Origin: Rotaria sordida
Taxonomy: Eukaryota > Rotifera > Eurotatoria > Philodinida > Philodinidae
Direction: 5' to 3'
Assembly: GCA_905250125.1 (NCBI GenBank)
Contig: CAJNOL010001261.1
Location: forward strand, 1-64,000
Length of the DNA: 64,000 nucleotides
Part shown: one piece after another, positions 51,314 to 61,945 of the stretch
How positions within the stretch are numbered: position 1 is the stretch's first letter
How the letters are laid out: every line of letters begins with the position of its first letter
Notes under the pieces: generated by a model
Databases searched by the model: none
Told to the model about the DNA's origin: nothing
Seen by the model: only the letters and a program-made list of their open reading frames with translations
Position numbers and translations under genes: made by a program

Positions 51314-54286
51314 ATGTTTGAAGGAAGCGGTTCTGATAGTGATAGTTTAGCTGATACAGAAACTGTTCTGTATATTCTTGGAATAGAATATAAAACTCCT
51401 CATGGTAAATGATTTTAAACGAAAAAAAAAGAGAGATTGTTTTTTTGTTTTATTCATTTATTAAAATATAGACACTTATGCAATACTTGATGATGTTGTA
51501 AGTAGATTTTGGTTTACATATCGAACTGGATTTGCACCCATTGGTTAGTTAAATGAAATAAACTATATTTTCATAAATCTATTTATTTTTCTATTTAAGG
51601 TGGCCCATCAGGTCCCACAAGAGATACAGGATGGGGTTGTATGATGCGTTGTGGTCAAATGATGTTAGCTGAAAGTTATATTAGATTTTTTTTACCTGCA
51701 GGAAGATGTATATTAATTAATGAAGAAATTATAATAGAAATTCTTGTTCTGTTTTGTTTTTTGTAATAGATTTTCGATGGCGTCCAAATATAAGTGATTC
51801 AGTTTATTGGGAAATATTAAATATGTTTATTGATAAACGTCATTCATCATATTCTATTCATCAAATCGGTTTGTAGAGTTGGTGAATCATTCTGAATGTT
51901 TTCAATTTAATATTTTGAAAATAAAAACAAACAAAAAAAAATAAGAATTAAATTATTTTATTTTATTTTATTTTAGTACAAATGGGAAATTCTGAAGGTA
52001 AAGAAATTGGACAATGGTTTGGTCCAAATACAATTGCCCAAGTACTTAGGTAGAAAACAACAAGAAAAATGATTAATAAAATTTATTTATTATTAAATTT
52101 ATTTATTTATTTAGACGTATAGCTTCAAATGAATTTGATAGACAAATTAATGTACATGTTGCAATGGATAATACACTTGTACTTGATGAAATACGTTAGT
52201 TTTATTTGAAATAATTTAATAAAAGATTAAAAGAACTTTTTATTTGAAGGTAAATTATGTCAAATCAATTCAAAAGTTCGTAAAACAACAAAAAAATCTA
52301 ATGATACATCAAGTGGTTGGAAACCATTAGTTATAATTATTCCATTAAGATTAGGTTTGACAAATGTCAATGTAGAATATATTGATCAACTAAAGGTATT
52401 CAGTTTAAATGATTATCTAATTGATATGTTGATATGTTTAATTTTAATAACCTCCTAGGTCAATGATTCTCACACTTGAATCAAGTGACTTTCCGATCGA
52501 GAAAATGATAGAAGTAGAAATCCGATAGTTGAATTTTTCAATGAAATTAATTCATTATTTTTAGTATTATCTATCTTAACTATATAAATTAAAAAAATAA
52601 TTATTGAAGAACTTTTTTGATAATAAATTCTGAAAATAACTTTCTCTAGACCAAGATCGAAATCAAAAGTCTTAGTCCTGCATATCTCCACTCTCGGCTG
52701 AATTTCAAGGCAAAAACGAGTTCTAGAACAAAAAAAAAAAGAAAAGAATTGAAGCAAGAATATTGACCAATGAACTTTTCCTTGTTCAACAAGCTATTAA
52801 AGTCTTTTCGTTTATAATAAAAATTGGTTTCATCAAGTCTTGCATAAAATGAACCACAAAAGTTTAAGACACTTTTATTTTTGAAGTTTTTCATCGAAGA
52901 TGAGTAGCTAGGTCAAATTCAAATAGTGATTTCGATAGTTCTTGAAATTCTCTATCGAATAGAATATCTGTCAAATTTTCAAAAGAGAGTTTTACAGAAA
53001 GATTTTTCAATATAAGCATTTGAAAGAGCAAAATGTTTTCAACAAAATGAAGGGTTGCCAAGCTCTCTATGATATTCTGTCACAAAGTTATAAGCATTAG
53101 AAAAAACCGCATTTTTTCGTTATTTCTAATGCTTATAACTTTGTGACAGAATATCGTAGAGAGCTTGGCAATCCTTCATTCTGTTGAGAATCTTTTGCTC
53201 TTTCAAATGCTTATATTGAAAAATCCTTTGAAAATTTGACAGATATTCTATTCGATAGAGAATTTTAAGAGCTATCCAAATCATTGTTTGGATTTGACCT
53301 AGCTACTCATCTTCGATGAAAAACTTCAAAAATAAAAGTGTCTTAAACTTTTGCAGTCCACTTTATGTACTGAGCAGTGATCAAAGATCGAAACAAATTG
53401 GAAAATCTTGATTTGATATATTAATTTATAACTGAAAATCTATAGTCCTAGATGAATGAAGTACGGACAATTGTATGAACTGGGAAATAAGAATCCCATG
53501 GCTAGCTTTGCTCGGAAACGGTGGAAGTCCACTGGCATCATTCTCCTGTTTTCTTTTTTGAAAAACAAAATCGTCGTTATAAAATTTTATATTGAATAAA
53601 AATAGATTCTTTAACTTTCATTGTTAAATTCCTTGGAATTATTTTTTTAATTTCTTTAAGTTGTGTTTTCGATTGCCTCAAACGCTTGGTTGTATTGGTG
53701 GTAAACCTAATCATGCACATTATTTCATTGGTTATTTAGGTAATAGAAATATTTTTGTTTATTTTTTTATATTTATCTTTATTTTTTTCTTTTTGTCAAT
53801 TTAGAAACTGATGAACTTCTTTATCTTGATCCGCATGTAACACAACAACATGTTGATACAACTGTAACTGCTGATGATATATCTTATCATTGTGATCGAA
53901 TTAATAGAATGAAATTTTCTGGTCTTGATCCTTCTCTTGCTTTAGTAATATGATTTTTCATGAATTTTGTATATTTTATTGTATTTTTTTTTGATAGGCT
54001 TTTGCATGTAAAACTGAAATTGAATTCGATGATTTAATTGCAAAATTAAAACAAGTAGAAAATATTTTATTTCAAACGAAAAACTTTTTCTTTTTTTTTG
54101 TATTAGAATCTTCCATCGAAACCAATGTTTGAAATATGTCAATCAAATCCATTTGATGTTCATAATCAACAACCACATCATCATGGAGGTAAACATATAT
54201 TACAAAATAAGTAATATAATGTATCGATTTGTTTTACTGTTCTAGTTCTAACATTAGATTCAGATGATGATTTTGAAGTTGTGTAA
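51314..54286 (+). CDS. ATG4: ATG4 autophagy cysteine protease
   Basis: Twelve exons give 355 aa in frame: 51314-51404, 51472-51543, 51600-51707, 51770-51868, 51977-52049, 52115-52194, 52250-52395, 53661-53739, 53805-53944, 53998-54054, 54107-54188 and 54246-54286. Peptidase C54 signatures: SRFWFTYR, then DTGWGCMMRCGQM with the nucleophile Cys68; IGQWFGPNTIAQVL; IPLRLGLTNVN; IGGKPNHAHYFIGY; and YLDPHVTQ with Asp258 and His260 completing the triad. The acidic end, DSDDDFEVV, resembles the LC3-interacting tail of ATG4 proteins. ATG4 trims Atg8/LC3 precursors and removes Atg8 from membranes during autophagy. The start is uncertain: the coding frame continues upstream to the acceptor at 51293 (LSLAAS), so an earlier exon may exist. 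Intron 7 holds a foldback element. Confidence 0.94.
52842..53367. repeat. foldback element in ATG4 intron 7
   Basis: Within the 1265-nt intron, 52842-53105 is an excellent reverse complement of 53125-53367. Examples are AAGTTTAAGACACTTTTATT against AATAAAAGTGTCTTAAACTT, and CTATGATATTCTGTCACAAA against TTTGTGACAGAATATCGTAG. The loop near 53110 is under 20 nt. It is one of the best-preserved palindromes of the window, suggesting a young element. Confidence 0.88.
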
Positions 54287-57200
54287 CAAGATCGGTTTTT
54301 TTTCTTTCCTTGAATCCATATATACGTGTTTTGTTTTTGTATAAATAAAAGTTACTTATACATATATATAAAAGCATTTGTTTTTCTGTTTTTAATAAAG
54401 ATATTTTTGATGGCATTAAATAATTATTATTTTGATGTGTATTAAAAAATTAATTTAATATTGTTTAAACATTTTTAAAGGCTTATTAATTATATATTTG
54501 CATTGAATATATATCAAATGAGAATGTTGACATAATGTTTTTGTACATGAAATAGTAACGCATTTATTTCATATCTATTGATTGAATAGATTTGCTATTG
54601 AGTCAATCATGACAATATGACACTGTTATGTCTAAATTTTTGTTTGAAATCATTTCACTATATAGATGCAGAATGAGCTATAGATGATCTATTCGTCTCA
54701 GGACTGGAACCGGTTGGGAAATGGTAAACTGGTTCGATCTGGCTGGTTGGAATCACATGTCTCATCGATGAAAAGATGACTCCAAATATGAGATAATTTA
54801 GGAGTGTACGTAAAATACACTTATAATGAATCTTTTTAAAGAGAACCTTAGAACAAATGATTAAAATAACATATGTTTTGAGCACTTTTTTATGCATTCT
54901 GACAGAAAAACATCCTGGTCGATGATTTTGACCTCCGAAAATAATTGGATTTCACTGAAACCGGCAGAAAAACACCGGAAGTTTGCCGGAATTTACCGAA
55001 AAAGTTCGAAAATTTTCCTGTCGGAACCGGTCCGTACTTCTTGACCTGGGCATGTGACACCTTAGTTTTTATAGCCAAAAACAGGATTAACACAGAAGAT
55101 TTTTCAACCGGTGAAATTTCGGTCTCTACCGACTCGGTGGATTTCCTCAACTGTATGTTTAACTGTTGGATGCATTAATTCGATCGATCAACTCTTTTTC
55201 TCGTTCTGCCATCAATCATATACGTTGGGATCTCAAAGTGTAAAAGGTCTTGTCTTATCTACACTATGTGATTTAATACCGAATAAAGAAACCTGATTGG
55301 TGTTTCCAAGTAGCTACACCAATCAGATTCCTTAATTCAGGATTAAATCGCATAGTGTAGACAAGACCAAAGCACCGTTTTAATATGTACGCTGAGTCTA
55401 ATGGCTCATCTAATCAATATCAAATAATGCACTTTGTGATGGGGCCACGTGTCTAGAGTCTTTTTCAAAAGATACTATTAACACAATACATTCTCGTAAT
55501 AGTTCTCTAACAATTGGTGAAATCCGTTTCTCTAGCCCAAGAACAGTTTTCGAGATATCTGCCTAACAAAATATGGTATCCTATGACAATGAAATGCACT
55601 TGCTGAAACTTTGTAATTAGAGAGAATCGAGTTCTGTGATAGAGGAGGTCGATTTGATTAAAAAAATTGAGAAATTCAAACAAAATTTTCGGCTATGCTG
55701 TCTCAATAATAACGTCAATATAAATGATCTGTGTTAGAATGTGTCAAAGTATTTTGATAATTTCACGGCTCAAGACTCTTTTTTTTTAAAACTAAATATA
55801 CAGTTCGATAGAGAAAAATGTTCTCCATCTACTGATACGAATGTTATATCTAGCTCTTTTCAAAAACCAAACTACTAATCATATGCATTTACTATTGTTT
55901 CACTTATTTGTATATGTTTTTTCGGCTGAAATCCCACACAGACCGAATGGTTTAAAACTGAATTAACCAATCAAACGATTAGAAATGATAAAACAGCATT
56001 AAGTCATCTTTTCGAGACGATTTAACGTTAACGCACCAATAAGATACTAGATCGCTTCACCAATAAAAAAATGTGTGTGGCGGGGAGGGGTTGGGGTAGG
56101 ATATCCACTCCTGCTTTTGAAAATTTTACATTAGCTTTCTTCCATTTTGGAGAAAGTTTCGGATTAGTTTTCTCTGATTCTGAAGACAGTTGCTGCAAAA
56201 CTTTCTCCGAATTGGAAGAAAATTTCTGTGATTTTAGAGACGATTACTGATTAGTTTTCTTCAATTTTTCATGGGAGTTTTTGATGCATTTTCTTCGATT
56301 TTGAGAAAAATTCGCCTATATCGTCCTATGATTTCTAGAGATTTCGGCTACACCTGTCTCTTATCTTGAGTAAACTTCAGAGCTCCTTTTTCTTCGAGTT
56401 ACCAGAGTTTGTAGAATATTTCCTTTTTTTTATTTCGAAAGATTTGGACTATTCCTATCTTCGATTTTGTGAAGATCTTTTATGATGGAACTATTTCATC
56501 TATGCAATACGGCTGAAGTTAACAAAAAATTTGATTACTGCCTGAGACAAGCCGAGATTCTTTTAAAATATTTAGAGTTTTCTGGCAACGCAGTTCAGAA
56601 CCATTCATTCAATTTTCTCAAGTAACTGCGTGAGCTTTATTGATCTTGTCGATAATAAATGAACTCAAAAAGATTTTGAGAAGCTGGTCAAAAAAAGGAG
56701 AACTGATCCCATGATATATGCAACGACTAAAACTTCAAAACATAATTAAAATATCTATCGTCTTCGGCAGCAATATGAGTTTGCCTATTTTTTGAAAAAT
56801 TAGTATAATTTCGAGAGTTTCTAATGAAACTCAATAGTCGTCGCATTGCTTAACGATTGTCGCGAGTGTGACCGCCTTCGGTGACGAAAAAGATTGAGAA
56901 ACTTTTCTGACCTAAATGGGAGAATGTTTCTGCTAGAAAAAGCTTTCTTCTCCTCAAGAATTTTTTAGGCGCCTACACAAATGTTCTCTATAGATTTATG
57001 AACTTGTCTTAAAGTTCGACTTTTATGTAAAAGTGGGGTCGAAAGCGATAACATTTTTGTGCATGTCTAACTGGAAGAGAAAAAATTCACAAAACATCCA
57101 CCCAATGTCGATCGCCTAGGTGCCCCATTACGTTGGACCATACTTTTCTCCTATTTTCGGAAATACTCCCCCCCCCCCCTACTTTGACCTCTTCGCGTCG

Positions 57201-57403
57201 CCCCTGCAATACATACGATAGTGACGCCTATCAATGCACTTACATTTTCTGCTGCGCATTTTGCAGTCATGAAAGAGGCTTGTCCTTTATTCTTATTGGT
57301 AATTTAATAATTTAGTATGAACAGCTGTTGAGTTAAAACAATTTAATTCTACGAACTCTTGGTCTGTCTGAGACCTGAGTGTTCGTACGATTTCTTTTGT
57401 GCA
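54287..57403. other. intergenic, repeat-bearing
   Basis: ATG4 3' end (AATAAA near 54345), then 3 kb without a credible gene. A less AT-rich segment with repeated CCGG/CCGGAA motifs at about 54690-55170 has overlapping frames on both strands that look repeat-derived. An inverted repeat is at 55246-55368. A 12-base C run is at 57168-57179. The stretch 55400-57100 shows nothing I can name. Confidence 0.55.
55246..55368. repeat. short inverted repeat (MITE-like)
   Basis: GGTCTTGTCTTATCTACACT at the left pairs with AGTGTAGACAAGACC at the right. Pairing continues inward to CTGATTGGTGT against ACACCAATCAG around a small loop near 55305. Confidence 0.8.
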
Positions 57404-59287
57404 ATGAATATTATTAAATATTTTATACTTTCATCATGTCGTCGTGTATTATTAAGAATATTACGTTGGCTTTCTATTTATCGTTTAGTTGGTGCAATTA
57501 TTTTTATATTCGTTTTTTTATCATTTTTTCTTCTATTTTTTTATTCCATATTAGTCTTTCATTTAAATTATTGTTGTTTTCATTCCGCAAATATTATTGT
57601 TTCATTGACAAGTACTCCACAACGATTTCATTATGAATTACCATTTACAATTCATTCATTATTGTCTCAAACAATATTACCAAAAGAAATTCGTATTTAT
57701 TTATCACCAACAATTACAATTATTAAAAATAAAAATCTAACATTAAATCATTTAAAAATGTATATAAAAAAATTTCATTCATCAATAATTATTGAAAAAT
57801 TATTTGATAAATTAGTACGAATATATTTTGAAGACGAAGATTATGGTCCAGCAACAAAATTTCTACCTATTTTAAAAGAATTTCATTTATTACCAACAAA
57901 TTCATTGAAATTACAAGCAATTATGATTTGTGATGATGATCATTATTATCATCCTCATACTATATCTCTATTACTTAAATATTCAGATAAATATAAAAAT
58001 AGTATTATTGGATTAAGAGGATGGCGAAGTAAGAGAATTTCAGTTTTTTGTTTTCTTTAGTATTCTATTCTTTATTTGTACTTACGAATTTCTTAAAAGA
58101 AAACATTTAACCTCCTATAAAATTCGGTTAATTTTAGCAAAACTCTTCCACTCGGTCTCATGAGTCATCCTCCCTCTCTTTTTCCAATCCTATTGACCTC
58201 AACACACTCTTGAAAGTTATGAATACATACAATGTAAGGATAAGAAAAATTTCAAAAGTACTTATGTCAATACAAATTATATCATATATAGGTGTCAAAT
58301 CGAAGTTATAACTTTTATAAGATAAAATTTACAAGCAACTATAAGTCTATATTTTTGTTCGAAATTATGATGAATTAAGAAATTGAATACGAGAGTTAAT
58401 ACTATAAAACTTCTCCGATGTGAACACTTGCCGATTCTTGCGAATAATTTTTTGCTTGAAATGAACCTCTCGAAAGTAGACACATTGAAAAGATCTTTCG
58501 CATGTTCACCAGACCTTGAAATCGAGCTGGTTTTTTATGACCCGAAAGAAATTTCATTTACAAAGATTTTTTTTCTCAATAGACAGCTATTTCATATTTT
58601 TCGACTTTTATAAAAAGTGATGACCAAGAGGAGGGTAGCGTTGAGAAGCTTCTCCCTCAGGATTGAGCCAAATCTCAAGAAAAGGATAAAATTATCAGAC
58701 CGAGCGGCCTGTTTCAAGGCTTGATGTTCACTATAGAAAGTTTATACTGTATATTCTCATGTTGTCATTTCGATTTTTTAGTTCGTGATGATCTTACTTG
58801 GGGTGTATCTGGTAGAGAAGAACTTGCTTATCATATAATTGAATCATTTCGTCTATCGGAAATTTATCGTATTGGTATTGTTACTGCCAATCATGCTTAT
58901 TTAATTCGTCCATCATTTTTTGATTCACATATTTATCTTGATTTTAAACAAGTTTCTGATGATATACGTCATGTTGATGATATTTGGTTAAATGGTCATG
59001 CATCAAAACGAAATATTACTCGTTTAGTAATACCAACATGTTGTTTTAGTATTAGTGTAACTAAAACACATGAACTTGAAAATTATTTTAATAAACATCA
59101 ATTTACACGAGTATCAGCAAATAATAATGCATTAAAATGGTTTAATAAATCATGGGAAAAAGATTTATGGTATAAATTTTATGGACAAAATCGACCAAAA
59201 GATTGTAATTGGTGGATAAAAATTTATCGACAATGGATTAATATTATTTTAAGATTAAAATTTATTATTTATGTTGGTTTTATCTAA
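57404..59287 (+). CDS. type II membrane glycosyltransferase-like protein
   Basis: Two exons, 57404-58028 and 58782-59287, give 376 aa (frame kept as A|TT). A basic N-terminus is followed by one transmembrane helix (about 28-52), so the body should face the Golgi/ER lumen. The luminal part opens with IIVSLTSTPQRF (64-75), then SLLSQTILPKEIRIYL, DYGPATK (146-152) and ICDDDHYY (175-182). This is the layout of a GT-A nucleotide-sugar transferase with a DxD-type metal site. The second exon contains a VSGREELAYHI motif and a second acidic pair (HVDDIWL), then ends in a tail with NWW. The family resembles uncharacterised GT2-like proteins; donor and acceptor are unknown. The ATG is the first in frame after an in-frame non-ATG stretch. 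The intron is 753 nt and I see no foldback in it. Confidence 0.75.
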
Positions 59288-61129
59288 ATTTACAAAACAA
59301 AACAAAAAAAAATATATAATCAATTACAATGAAAATTAAATTACAAATAGAATTTTTAATAAATATTGGATAGTTAGAAAAAAGAATGAATAAATTTTGG
59401 TTTTTTTTTTTTTTTGTTTGTCATATCGTGTTTAAAAAAAAATAAAATTTATTAATCATTTGTATTTTCATTGAGATAAATTGAGACAAGAGTTTGGTTT
59501 AATAAAAAATTTTTTTTCATATCTATAAATCAATGAAACTAATTTTATAACTATAGGACTCTTTCCAACTTTCATGTAAGTAGTTATTTCATTCAAATCA
59601 AATTGAATAGAATGTAATTATAAAATATTAATGATTCATTAGTACTATGCATTAAAATAGTATTATCAATATTAAATAATATTTTGAATTACCACAATCG
59701 AGATCAATTCACTGAATTAGAATATTCTTACCTATCAAACACTATTCCAAGTTGTATCGCAAGTGAAAATTTCAGAAGTATTCAGCCGAATTTCGATGTA
59801 TGTCAAGTAGAACCCATCGGGTACTGTCCGAATCCGAATTTGGCTGAGTCCGTGTCCAAAAATTCTTGGACTCGATGAGCTCTAATGCTGTCAGGACTTT
59901 TGAAGAGTATTGTAATTTAAAATTTTATGCAAATCAAAACGTAGTGAATTTTCAACTATAAAAACATGTATAGGAATCAGAAGTATAAAAATATTTGTGA
60001 TCGATTCGTATTCATAGAAAAGCCTTACCATGTAGTTGATATTCAACATTCAAAATAGATTATGAAGATTAGAAGATTTTTTTTTTTCAAGAAATATCAT
60101 CTCAAATGTATAAATCAAAAGAACATTCAAATTAAGATAAATCTTGATATTGAAGAGCAAAAAAAACTAGAGTTTAGCCTTGATCGAATTCAACGAGGAA
60201 TGTCCACAAATTGTTCTATCGCTCATAAGTCGAGACTATGTGCATTATATAAATCCTAATATTTTTGTGGAGATATTGCATTTTTACGATATTTTCCATG
60301 TCATATAAGAAGATATTCTTTTTATTATTCATATAATTAATATTTGAATTCGATAGGAATAGTTTTTGTTTTTAAGTATTAAAAAATTTTGATACGCTTT
60401 GAAAGGAACAAACAATATAAAAATGCCGGCATATAAAATTGAAATAATTTCAATTACTTTGAGATTTAATTAGTTCATCTACCGCAACAAACTCATATGA
60501 AATAAACGTAAAAGAAGATTAGTTAAATTTGTTGTGTAATGTTTTTTTTTTTTATTCTCTTGTGAAATAAATTTTCCAAAGTGTTTTACTTTTTCTTAAA
60601 TGAGTTCTAATTTTACACATCGTTAATATTGTCTCGGGAACAATAATGTCAATTGTTTATTCTCATAGAAAACTTATCATAACAATGATGCTCAATAATC
60701 ACTGGCATAACTCTATATCACGTTGTTTTTCTTTTCCAGCGTGTTAATCGAAAGTGGTAATAACAGCCAACGGATACGATGTCACACACTTTCAAGGCTA
60801 CTTTGTAAAAAAAAAAAAAAGAAAAAGAAGACAGTCGGAAAAGATATCGACAAAATGTAACATCTGCGAAAAAGCAAAACAAATGGTATATCCTTTCAAC
60901 TTGTTCCACTACAAGCAACATCATTCATACCGACGAATTTTATTTTTCTCATTCTTATTTTCTCTCTTGTTTTTTTTTGGATTGGTTAGAAGAAGAAAAA
61001 AAATTGATATTATCTTTTGTATTGATTGGTTTGAATTGAAGAATATTAAATAGAAAAAATAATTCATCTATCATTAGTTTGATTCTAAAATTACTATCCG
61101 GTGAACATAGTCAAAGATAAAATAGCAAA
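59288..61129. other. intergenic upstream of homeobox gene
   Basis: AT-rich, with homopolymer runs. Small open frames at 59684-59878, 60062-60259 and 60754-61053 lack recognisable features, and the last is driven by a poly-K/poly-F run. A short repeated phrase, CCGAAT, recurs near 59787-59838. Probably regulatory DNA of the homeobox gene in part, but no specific site is defined. Confidence 0.5.
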
Positions 61130-61945
61130 ATGGACGATAATTCATCTTCATTTATTCAATTACATCGTGATGATTCTGGCTATGGTTCTCCAGTACTTAA
61201 TCATGAATATTTAAGTCCACACCAATCTTCATCAAATTATTATTCTTATCAACATACTTATCATCCGCATCTTACTTATACAAATAATTCATTTCATATG
61301 TATGATCAATTAATTGGTAATAATAATATTTATAATAGTAAGTAAAATTATATTAGAAATGATAATATTCAATGTATATTTTCATCTGTTTTTTTTTTTT
61401 TGAAGCGATCGATTCATCAATGACATTACCTGTAGAACAACTATCAGCTCCAACAATTGATTTATGTTCATCACCATTACCTGTTTGTACAAATTCATCA
61501 TCTACTACTCCATCAAAAGATTTAGCTAATAATAATATCTGTCCTCCATATGAATATAACATCAATTGGGGTAAACAATAAATATCGTTTACATTTTAAT
61601 TGTATACATATAAATAAAACAGAAAGAATTAAAATTTTTATTGTCTAGTTCCACCACAAGGTCGTCGTCGTCGACAACGAACTGTATTTACACAAAATAA
61701 TGTTCAACAACTTGATAGTGTATTTATGCATAATCAATATCCAGATATTGAATTACGTGAAACACTTGCTGCTCAAATGGGTGTTCCAGAATCACGTATT
61801 CAGGTATATAATTAATAGTAGAAACTAAAGAAAAAAATCTTAAAAGTCAATTTATATATAGGTTTGGTTCAAAAATCGACGAACACGTGCACGCACAGCA
61901 CATCGCCAACAACTTAAACTATCAGAATCATCATCATCTCATTAA
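61130..61945 (+). CDS. PRD-class K50 homeobox protein (Otx/Gsc-like)
   Basis: Four exons, 61130-61337, 61406-61570, 61649-61803 and 61862-61945, give 203 aa. The N-terminal 120 residues are Ser/Asn/Tyr/His-rich and disordered-looking. The homeodomain is at about 131-190 with the invariant Leu16, Phe20, Trp48, Phe49, Asn51 and Arg53. Position 50 is Lys, as in Otx, Gsc and Pitx proteins, which read TAATCC-type sites. PESRIQVWFKNRR is closest to Otx by eye. The intron between homeodomain residues 46 and 47 is the typical PRD-class position. The C-terminus is short (13 residues after the domain), without the tail motifs of Otx. Orthology is uncertain and the homeodomain N-terminal half is quite diverged. 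A sequence-specific nuclear transcription factor by family. Confidence 0.9.

Noticed and set aside
54890..55178. Overlapping 86- and 77-residue frames on opposite strands
   Set aside because: No family similarity; the CCGGAA-type repeats suggest repeat-derived DNA.
57133..57315. 60-residue frame across a poly-C run
   Set aside because: Short, contains a homopolymer-derived proline run, no features.
60754..61053. 99-residue frame with poly-Lys and poly-Phe
   Set aside because: Driven by A- and T-runs; the opposite strand is also open, as expected of low-complexity DNA.
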